Assembly (NCBI GenBank): GCA_020849825.1
Contig: JADZFP010000348.1
Span: 1-18,868, forward strand
Direction: 5' to 3'
DNA: 18,868 bases
Source of the DNA: Saprospiraceae bacterium
GTDB taxonomy: Bacteria; Bacteroidota; Bacteroidia; Chitinophagales; Saprospiraceae
The notes under the pieces were generated by a model. It had not been told where the DNA came from. It did not search any database and saw only the letters and a program-made list of their open reading frames with translations. Shown in pieces: positions 1-6,334 of this stretch. Every line of letters begins with the position of its first letter. The first letter of the stretch is position 1. The position numbers and the translations under genes were made by a program.

Positions 1-935
1 ACCGCTTGTACTGCAAAATTTCGTTCATCACCTCGGTCCAGATTCATGTCTCCAAATAACCGAACGGCCTGGCCATTAATAAGCGCAGATGCACCTCTTT
101 CATTAAAGTAATCATGCACGGCGCCAGAAACAACATCGCCAAACGTAATATGTCCTTTTTCATCAAGAATTGCAGTGATCGTTTCGAGTGATCCTGCTAC
201 GCCAAACATACCATGATAGACGGCGTCTTCACTCATTGCGCCCCAATAAAGTTCTTTTTCTAATACTTCTGCAAGCCGCTCCGCAATATAACCTTTTAGG
301 TTGTAGTTAAACATTGGTACTTTTTCATTCCAATAAATAGTTATGCTATCTCTCGGCGTCATCACGTGTCCGCCCGCGAAAGAATCTGTTAAATAGTGCG
401 CGGAAAATGCTTCGGATGCAAGCGCCGCATTCTCTGACTGACCACTAAAACCTGCATTATATGCTTCCCACAAAGCCTGAATATGCCATCTTCTATACGC
501 TGCATGAGCGTTGGGGAGCGAATGCATATTATTTATCCAGTCATTTAATCTCGCAGGCAACGTGCGTGAATAATCGGCAGTTTGAGCAAATGGGAAATGT
601 GACCGATTGTTCATGGCCAAACGGTAATAGCGTTGATCTACGCTTCTTATTGCTTCTTCTGAATATACACTGGCGCGATCTTGCCGCCTATGTACCTTGA
701 CTTCTCTGACGTAATCCAATTCTTCACGACTTTTTTCTCCTGTTCTGACGGGATTGGCAGCAAATTCCCTCATTTGTTGAATGTTCTCAAAATAGTCTCC
801 TGCCATTGCTACGACATCTCCGAAGGGTAATGAATAGTCCGTGGCTAGATCAACCATTCTGTCTCCTCCGCCTTGTTCCCTTGTTCCTTGATGTCCAAGA
901 ATGTAATGTTCTGGAGAGTCAAATTTTTGCAAGCG
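1..935. other. Lower-GC segment encoding the effector-like half of the DUF4157 protein
   Basis: Hand counts of sample 60-base lines give 43% G+C (1-60), 33% (301-360) and 43% (721-780). Inside the DUF4157 and linker part they give 63% (961-1020) and 67% (1141-1200). The change falls close to the end of the DUF4157 domain, near residue 272, so the C-terminal domain probably has a different origin from the leader and carrier domain. The exact breakpoint was not computed. Confidence 0.65.
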
Positions 936-1751
936 TCGTTCCCCTCCCCCCTGCTGCCCCACATGCACCAACTCATGCGCCAGCAACCGATCCCCCTCCC
1001 CCGTCCCCGGCTGAAACTTCCCCGCCTCGAAATACACGTCGCTCCCGTGCGTAAACGCCTGCGCGCCCAGATCACGGTTCAATTGTACCGCCCGGCTGTC
1101 GGTATGCACCCGCACGCCGGAAAGATCGGCGCCCAGGGCTCCGCCCATCGCGCTTTGAACCGACTCGGGCAGGGGCGAGCCGCCGCCTTTTGAATGACTG
1201 ATCCGGCTGGCAACGTCGGCCGAAGCGGTCATCTCGCCGCCGCCGGAGGGTTTGCGCTGCACGGCGCCCTGTTCTTCCTGCTCGCAGGCCGCGCACTTCC
1301 GCTGCACCATCGGAGCAGCCGGCTGCACGCCGGGCGGGGGCTCTTCGTCGCCGTTGCTTTCAAAAATCGGTTTCCGCTGGATGCCGCCTTGCAGATCTTC
1401 CGGCTTTTCTTCCTCTTTTTTCTGCACTTTTTCCTCCTCTTCACACGCCGCGCATTTGCGCTGCACTGTCAATGGTAAACGCTGAATTTTCGGCTGAATC
1501 TGCTCTTTTTCCTCCATTTCCGAAGCCGGAGCCGACATGCGCTGCACCACCTGCTCGGCCACGGCATCGGCCTCGCGCTCGTAGGGGTCGTCGGGCGCGC
1601 CGATGGTGAGTTTGGCCTGGATGAAAGGGGCAGGGCCAAAAAAAGTCGCCTCCGCCTGTTCCGAAGCCAATACACTGCCTGCCTGCCGGCCGAAGAAGGG
1701 CTGGCTGGAAGGGGGAGCGGGTGTTGTGGTTGGCGTGGCGGTTTGTTTCAT
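1..1751 (-). CDS. DUF4157 (eCIS core domain) protein with phospholipase C-like C-terminal domain; 3' end outside window
   Basis: The frame is open for 583 codons from the ATG at 1751-1749, with no stop before the left edge, so the C-terminus is missing. The start overlaps the preceding ATPase gene's stop as ATGA. Residues 1-190 are a low-complexity, Pro/Glu-rich leader with [VI]QRK motifs and two CAAC pairs (C100/C103, C153/C156). Residues about 190-270 are a DUF4157 domain with the metallopeptidase-like HELVH (H259, E260, H263) followed by VGQQ. DUF4157 proteins are typical companions of extracellular contractile injection systems, often fused to toxins. The C-terminal part has H385 (NRSHF), H423 (RRWH), H452-x3-D456-x5-H462 (HYLTDSFAGGH) and H546-D547 (VHDYFN). 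That spacing resembles the zinc-binding helical fold of phospholipase C/P1 nuclease enzymes. I infer an injected effector. DUF4157 is secure; the catalytic assignment is tentative, and the domain could be a non-enzymatic relative. Confidence 0.85.
   Translation of the reverse strand, partial: MKQTATPTTTPAPPSSQPFFGRQAGSVLASEQAEATFFGPAPFIQAKLTIGAPDDPYEREADAVAEQVVQRMSAPASEMEEKEQIQPKIQRLPLTVQRKCAACEEEEKVQKKEEEKPEDLQGGIQRKPIFESNGDEEPPPGVQPAAPMVQRKCAACEQEEQGAVQRKPSGGGEMTASADVASRISHSKGGGSPLPESVQSAMGGALGADLSGVRVHTDSRAVQLNRDLGAQAFTHGSDVYFEAGKFQPGTGEGDRLLAHELVHVGQQGGGERRLQKFDSPEHYILGHQGTREQGGGDRMVDLATDYSLPFGDVVAMAGDYFENIQQMREFAANPVRTGEKSREELDYVREVKVHRRQDRASVYSEEAIRSVDQRYYRLAMNNRSHFPFAQTADYSRTLPARLNDWINNMHSLPNAHAAYRRWHIQALWEAYNAGFSGQSENAALASEAFSAHYLTDSFAGGHVMTPRDSITIYWNEKVPMFNYNLKGYIAERLAEVLEKELYWGAMSEDAVYHGMFGVAGSLETITAILDEKGHITFGDVVSGAVHDYFNERGASALINGQAVRLFGDMNLDRGDERNFAVQA
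1272..1466 (-). repeat. Duplicated VQRKCAACE motif region
   Basis: Within the DUF4157 protein two near-identical 12-residue motifs begin at residue 96 (bases 1431-1466) and residue 149 (bases 1272-1307). Each reads VQRKCAACE followed by a run of Glu/Gln. Extra [VI]QRK copies occur at about residues 124 and 164. The paired CxxC motifs could hold a metal or form disulfides. Repeated VQRK motifs are a habit of DUF4157 proteins; their function is not known to me. Confidence 0.8.
1748..1751 (-). other. ATGA stop/start overlap (translational coupling) between ParA and DUF4157 genes
   Basis: On the minus strand the ParA stop TGA (1750-1748) and the DUF4157 start ATG (1751-1749) share bases. There is no Shine-Dalgarno-like sequence upstream, so the downstream gene is probably translated by re-initiation. 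This overlap fixes the DUF4157 start. Confidence 0.85.
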
Positions 1752-2536
1752 CTTTTGGTCTTTTTCATACGGTCGATCAGTTCGGCGGCCAGGCGGCGGT
1801 AATCTTCGGCGCCGTTGGAGCGTTCGTCGTGGGTAAAAATGTCGGTTCCCAGTTCCTGTGCCCTGGCCAGGGCGATATTGGTGCGGATGCGGGTGTCGAA
1901 TACCTTGCCGGGGTACGCCGCTTCGAGTTTTTGCAACACTTCGCGGTTCATGGTTTTGCGTTCATCGTAGCGGGTGAGCACGATGCCGAGCAGATCGATC
2001 TCGGGGTTGAGTTGTTTTTTGACCCTCGCCAGCGTGAAATCGTGGAAACTTTTTACCCCTTTCAAGGGCAAAAACTCGGCTTGCAAAGGCATGAGCACAA
2101 ATTGGCTCATCGCCAGGGCATTGACCGTGAGCATGCCCACGGCCGGCGGACAATCGATAAACACCAAATCGTATTTCGGCAGCGCCGGCGCCAGAATGCG
2201 GCTCAACAGGCGTTCCCGCCCGAAAATGCTGACCAGCTCGACTTCCGACATGGCCAGTTCGAGCGCTGCCGGCAACAGATCGAAACCAGCTCGTATGCGG
2301 ATCAATGCCTTGGTGTAATCGGTGTCGAGCCCCGCGCCTTCGTCGCGCAGCAGCTGGTACATGGTGATGCCCTGCGGCTCGCCATACCCCAGCGACTGGG
2401 TCAGGTTGGCTTGTGGATCAAGATCAACCAGCAGCACGGTTTTCCCTTGCCGGTGCAGGGCAGCGGCGAGGTTGAGCGCGGTGGTGGTTTTGCCCGAACC
2501 GCCCTTCTGGATCGCGACGGAGACGACGGTAGCCAT
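1748..2536 (-). CDS. ParA/Soj-family partitioning ATPase
   Basis: This is a complete 262-residue cytoplasmic ATPase of the ParA/MinD group. The deviant Walker A motif is KGGSGKTT (K11 to T18, with signature lysine K11). The DLDPQAN switch motif is at 38-44, and the Walker B strand ends at D128 followed by CPP. The C-terminal part keeps the Soj-like pattern of an IRTN..L helix and HDERSNGAEDY, where this family binds DNA. Family members dimerise on ATP, bind nucleoid DNA non-specifically and position chromosomes, plasmids or large protein assemblies with a partner that stimulates ATP hydrolysis. No ParB-like partner or centromere-like repeat is seen here. The start lies one base after the haloperoxidase stop (TAA-C-ATG), and its stop overlaps the DUF4157 start. 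This context suggests a role in positioning particles or cargo, which is inference. Confidence 0.95.
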   Translation of the reverse strand: MATVVSVAIQKGGSGKTTTALNLAAALHRQGKTVLLVDLDPQANLTQSLGYGEPQGITMYQLLRDEGAGLDTDYTKALIRIRAGFDLLPAALELAMSEVELVSIFGRERLLSRILAPALPKYDLVFIDCPPAVGMLTVNALAMSQFVLMPLQAEFLPLKGVKSFHDFTLARVKKQLNPEIDLLGIVLTRYDERKTMNREVLQKLEAAYPGKVFDTRIRTNIALARAQELGTDIFTHDERSNGAEDYRRLAAELIDRMKKTKR

Positions 2537-2537
2537 G

Positions 2538-3959
2538 TTATTTCAAAGGTTTGCCGTTGAAATAGACGCAGACCTTGTTCCAGACGCACTCGGCAACTTT
2601 TCCGCCCAGAAGGCGGCCTTGCTCATCACCGTCGACAAAGTGAATACCACCAATCCGGCGCGAGTAGCCGGCCTGATCGGCTGCATCGGAGAATTTGGCC
2701 CAATACAGGGTGACGTCGGCTTTGGGTGTAAAACCGGGTTCGACGATGGAAGAGCCTTTTTCCAAAGTGCGTTCACCCTCGAAGCGGTCGCTGCCGGTGA
2801 AGCATTGCAAAACGTAGGAGGCGGCGCAACTGAACGTACTGTGCCCCGATACAAATTCCGGGAAAGCAGGCGTCACCAGCGACAGGGGTTGGTAGGGCAG
2901 CCAGCCGGCGCCGTCGATTTTTTGCTTACCCTGGCAAGGGCCGCCCCAGGCTTCGATGGGCTTGCCGTTGTAGGCGTGCCGGATGGCTGTGATTGGCCGC
3001 ACGGAATTGAATTTGCGTTTGGCGTCCCAGGCGGCAATAGCGGCATCGTGCAGGGCATTGGACAGGGCAAAAAACATCAGGACGTCCTGCCAGTCGGCGT
3101 GTTTGTCGCGGCGGGACACGAATTGGGCAATATCGCACCAGATGCCCGGCGGGGTGATCGTTCCCGGACCGCCCAGCCAGAATTCGCAGATCATTTTTTG
3201 CTCATCGTCGAGATTGGCCGAGAGGTCGAGCAATTCGTCTACCTGTGCCTGAAAACCCGTGTCGCCGGGGCCGGTCGGACCGTGTTCGGGCCGGAATTGC
3301 CAGGGGTGTTCGAGGGCAAAGGGTTTAACCAGGCCCCATTGTGGCAGCAAAAAGTTTTTGACTTCGCCGCCGACAATAAGGGGTTGCCAAAGCCGCGGAT
3401 TTTCCGGGCGCGAACGCGGCGGAAAGGGCTCCGGCGCGTGTATGGGTGAATTGGACGCTTTATAACCCGTATAGTCGGCATACGTGGGCAGTTTCAGGGT
3501 GGCGTGCGAGTTGGACCCGTCGCCGAAATGCCGGTCGAGCTCCATTCTCGCGCACAAGTTGCCGATTCCTTCGGGGCAGGTAATGTCAAAAGTGGTATTG
3601 TCGGGGTCGTAACCCAGGTCGGTCATAAACAGCCGGGTTTCGTCCTTGTCTTCGGGCGGCATGAGCAGCCAGGCGAGCTCTACCAGCACGCGATAGGCGG
3701 CATAACTGTACGCTTTTTGCCAGTTTTCGGCGGTATGCTCCGGCTTGGGGCGGCGCAAACGGGAGTAAGTCGCCGTACTGACGGCACAATCGTCGTACAC
3801 CGACCAGGCATTGTACATGGCCGTGTGCACCATGGCCAGTACCCGGGCGGCTACCGGTGGCGACGTGCGGGTAGTCGCGATGGCGTCGAGGGTAAACTGA
3901 TTCCATTTGGAAGCAATTGTGTCCGTATCTAGGATGGGGAATACTTGTTTGTTTTTCAT
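2538..3959 (-). CDS. Vanadium-dependent haloperoxidase-type PAP2 superfamily enzyme
   Basis: The protein has 473 residues from the chosen ATG. All active-site elements of the vanadium haloperoxidase/acid phosphatase fold are present. K314-x6-R321 followed by Pro lies in KRKFNSVRP. S371-G372-H373 lies in FPEFVSGH. R434-x5-H440 lies in SRRIGGIHF. In the family these bind vanadate (or phosphate), and the SGH histidine is the acid-base residue. The expected reaction is peroxide-driven halide oxidation, but activity, metal and halide cannot be read from sequence. No secretion signal or membrane helix is evident, unlike typical exported members, so the enzyme would be cytoplasmic or particle-loaded. 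An in-frame ATG at 4010 would add 17 residues overlapping the upstream gene by 26 bases. I prefer 3959, which begins MKNKQVF and leaves a 25-base gap. Its operon position between eCIS structural genes and a DUF4157 protein makes it a candidate cargo. Confidence 0.9.
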   Translation of the reverse strand: MKNKQVFPILDTDTIASKWNQFTLDAIATTRTSPPVAARVLAMVHTAMYNAWSVYDDCAVSTATYSRLRRPKPEHTAENWQKAYSYAAYRVLVELAWLLMPPEDKDETRLFMTDLGYDPDNTTFDITCPEGIGNLCARMELDRHFGDGSNSHATLKLPTYADYTGYKASNSPIHAPEPFPPRSRPENPRLWQPLIVGGEVKNFLLPQWGLVKPFALEHPWQFRPEHGPTGPGDTGFQAQVDELLDLSANLDDEQKMICEFWLGGPGTITPPGIWCDIAQFVSRRDKHADWQDVLMFFALSNALHDAAIAAWDAKRKFNSVRPITAIRHAYNGKPIEAWGGPCQGKQKIDGAGWLPYQPLSLVTPAFPEFVSGHSTFSCAASYVLQCFTGSDRFEGERTLEKGSSIVEPGFTPKADVTLYWAKFSDAADQAGYSRRIGGIHFVDGDEQGRLLGGKVAECVWNKVCVYFNGKPLK

Positions 3960-3984
3960 AAAAAAGGATTTGGAGGTTGAAAAA

Positions 3985-4659
3985 TCAGGCCAGTGCGTTG
4001 CTTTCTTCATGCAGCCATTCCGGGCAATAATCCACGATCAAATAACTGAGGTACATGGCCAGCGGTATCCAGTGCAGCCGGCGGTCAAACACTTTTTCCC
4101 GTAGTACATCAAAGATTTTCAGGACTTTATAATCGGTATCGGGATAAGGTGTCGGGTCGCCGGGCAGGGGTTTGGGGGGCAGGGCATTGATCTCCGTTTT
4201 GTATTTACTCAAAACGGAAGCGTGCGCTTCGAGGAAGGCATTGAACAATTGCCAACCGGGTATAAGGGTCCAGTTTTGATCGATGCGCGCGCTATTGAGT
4301 TCGTGCAGATCAAAGTCGTTTTGGCTGGCCTCGTGGGCATAGGAGGGCAGGGGTGGGTTAAATGCGATCTGTACGGCCGGGTCGTAGTCGCCAGGCGGCG
4401 CGGGGGCTGCGGGTCGCATCGACCAGTACAACTGCGGACCATACCGCTCCCAGAACCAACGGTCGTGATGCAGCGACTGTGCATATACCCTCATAAACCC
4501 TTCGGCGGCAGTGCCGGCAAATCCTCCGGCCGCGAGGTATTCTGCCAGGTCTTTGCACAGGACGGTTACGCCGGCAATGATCAGTTTGCTGTCGAAGGTT
4601 TGGATTTTGTCGAGCAGCGACCGGTAGGGGTGCATTTTGGCTTTTTTCTTATCGTCCAT
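3985..4659 (-). CDS. Hypothetical protein, 224 residues, between tape measure and haloperoxidase genes
   Basis: I do not recognise the family. The protein is complete and starts at the ATG at 4659, 31 bases after the tape-measure stop. It begins with a short Lys-rich stretch (MDDKKKAK), has a helical-looking Ala/Gly segment (about residues 28-52), an aromatic cluster (HHDRWFWERYGPQLYW, about 64-79), then Pro-rich loops (about 83-108 and 159-175). It ends in a helix with WIPLAMYLSYLIVDYC (about 197-212). No signal peptide or confident transmembrane helix is apparent; the C-terminal hydrophobic stretch is short and interrupted by charges just before it. Lying immediately before the haloperoxidase gene, it could be that enzyme's chaperone, adaptor or loading partner, or a separate effector. 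This is context-only inference. Confidence 0.85.
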   Translation of the reverse strand: MDDKKKAKMHPYRSLLDKIQTFDSKLIIAGVTVLCKDLAEYLAAGGFAGTAAEGFMRVYAQSLHHDRWFWERYGPQLYWSMRPAAPAPPGDYDPAVQIAFNPPLPSYAHEASQNDFDLHELNSARIDQNWTLIPGWQLFNAFLEAHASVLSKYKTEINALPPKPLPGDPTPYPDTDYKVLKIFDVLREKVFDRRLHWIPLAMYLSYLIVDYCPEWLHEESNALA

Positions 4660-4690
4660 GGCGGAGTTTTTTATATTGGTTGTTCAAAGT

Positions 4691-6313
4691 TTACCATTCT
4701 ACGCGCAGCGGCGCGTTCATCCAGGGAAGTTTGATGACGCTGAATGCAAAAGGAGACCGGTCGAGCAGGATGTCCAGCGTCTGACGCTCCACGCGCAGGA
4801 GCCAGCCATCGTCGCGGAGTCGCAACTGCCCTGATCTTGTCAAAAAGCCCTGGCGCAGACCATCCGGCGACGTTTTACCCAAAACTTCCCAATGGCCCAC
4901 TACGGCTTCCAGTAAAGCCTCCGCTTCCTCCTGCTCTTCGGCATGGAGGGGTACAAAACGGTCGAGGGGCATTCCGGCCGGTATGCCGCAGAGCACTTTT
5001 TCCAGCAGCAAGGCATACTCCGGCGCCTCCGACTGACCGGTAGCCAGGTAGTGCAACAGCATGGCGCCCCTTTGCCGGCCTTCGTGGTCGCGGAATTTTT
5101 TGTCGGCGCCGAGCAGGTCGAGGTTGCCAAAAAAGCGGGGCAGATAACCCTGCAGGATGACAAGACCGGCATTGGTCACCCACCAGTTCTCCTCCTGATC
5201 GGGGCGGTGTTCAGCCGGCGCCGGGGCATTGTCGAGCACGTTTTCAATATCGAAGCTTGCTGCTTTATCTGATGCCTCCAGGTTCGGCCGTGCCGCGCTT
5301 TCGTCTTTGGGCGCCGATCTCCGACGGCCGGATTGGGCAGTGCCGGGCGGCGTATTGGCCGGTTCATCTTCCGACCGGTTTTCGGTAGCAGAAGATGGCG
5401 GGTCGGCGGATGCAGCGGGCTCCTGATCAGCGAACGCCCGGGACCGGGTGAATTGTTGCGGCCATTCGGGCAAAGACCAGATCGTCGCCATCGCCGGGAA
5501 CGATGATTGCCCGGCTTCTTGCAAGCGTTTGCCCCACCCTTGCAACAGGGTTGCGGGGAATTGATATTGCAGGTACCTGACAACAAGGATTTCCTGTTTC
5601 AACACACCCTTATTGGCCAGCGTATGGGTCAGTGTCCATTTCCACAGGCGCAGCCTGATCCCGGAGGGTTGTTCAAGCATCGCACTGGGAATGCCGGGCG
5701 CAGCGGGCGTCAGCATCAACTGTTCCATTTCACCCAGCGCGCGGGTGATATATTCATGGCTTTTCCCGCTTAACAACGTTGCGATTGCTTCGACAAATGC
5801 GTTGTCGTGTTGCTTGATCAGCCGTTCGAGGGCCGATGTTTTGTTGCCCAATAACCGTCGGAGCCGCCGGGCAAAGGCGGCATCCAGGCCGAGTTGTTCG
5901 AGTACCATGGTTGGGTAGCCCGCCGGCAGCACCTTGTCGGCAAACCAGGGCAAGACGCCAAACTCGATAAAATGAAACCATTGCGCGACAATGCTTTCTG
6001 TCGGGCTTTCAGGCTGAAGAACCATTTGTTTGTCGTTGTTCAATGCCTGTTGAATCGCTTCTTCAACAAGTTTGACCAACTTGTTCAGCGTCTCTTCCGA
6101 GTGAAGTTGGGCCTCTTTTAGCGTGCCGAGATCAATTTCCAGCCGGTCGATGCGCAGCACGCGGCCGTCCGGCGCCAGGCGGTCGAACAGCCGTTCGAGA
6201 GCCGGCGCGGCCTCTTCCTGGAAAAAGCGGCTCAGGCGCTGCTGGGCGCCGAAGGCTTCGCCTGGTTCATTCAGACGCAAGTCGAGGATTTGGCGGACGA
6301 TGAGATGGCGCAT
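4691..6313 (-). CDS. Contractile injection system tape measure protein (Afp14-like)
   Basis: The protein has 540 residues. The N-terminus (MRHLIVRQILDLRLNEPGEA, then RIDRLEIDLGTL at about 55-66) and the C-terminal block (about 377-540: NAGLVILQGYLPRFF, HYLATGQSEAPEY, and the final LPWMNAPLRVEW) match the conserved ends of the eCIS tape-measure family as I know it. The family is thought to set tube and sheath length during assembly. The two conserved parts are joined by a helical middle and a Pro/Ser/Glu-rich, probably disordered linker at about 290-376. The start is the ATG at 6313, 21 bases after the giant baseplate gene's stop, with no Shine-Dalgarno. Its position right after the Afp11- and Afp12-like genes matches Afp gene order, except that no Afp13-like fibre gene intervenes. 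Confidence 0.92.
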   Translation of the reverse strand: MRHLIVRQILDLRLNEPGEAFGAQQRLSRFFQEEAAPALERLFDRLAPDGRVLRIDRLEIDLGTLKEAQLHSEETLNKLVKLVEEAIQQALNNDKQMVLQPESPTESIVAQWFHFIEFGVLPWFADKVLPAGYPTMVLEQLGLDAAFARRLRRLLGNKTSALERLIKQHDNAFVEAIATLLSGKSHEYITRALGEMEQLMLTPAAPGIPSAMLEQPSGIRLRLWKWTLTHTLANKGVLKQEILVVRYLQYQFPATLLQGWGKRLQEAGQSSFPAMATIWSLPEWPQQFTRSRAFADQEPAASADPPSSATENRSEDEPANTPPGTAQSGRRRSAPKDESAARPNLEASDKAASFDIENVLDNAPAPAEHRPDQEENWWVTNAGLVILQGYLPRFFGNLDLLGADKKFRDHEGRQRGAMLLHYLATGQSEAPEYALLLEKVLCGIPAGMPLDRFVPLHAEEQEEAEALLEAVVGHWEVLGKTSPDGLRQGFLTRSGQLRLRDDGWLLRVERQTLDILLDRSPFAFSVIKLPWMNAPLRVEW

Positions 6314-6334
6314 GGCAGTGGACTGTGTAATGCG

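Noticed and set aside
1721..2560. Plus-strand open frame of 279 codons.
   Set aside because: It is antisense to the ParA gene, whose Walker motifs are unambiguous.
2322..3449. Plus-strand open frame of 375 codons.
   Set aside because: It lies opposite the haloperoxidase and ParA genes, which have clear motifs; the frame shows no recognisable domain and is a shadow of G+C-rich coding sequence.
3960..4010. Upstream ATG for the haloperoxidase gene, adding 17 residues.
   Set aside because: It would overlap the preceding gene by 26 bases and the added residues look unconserved; it is kept as a possibility in the annotation.
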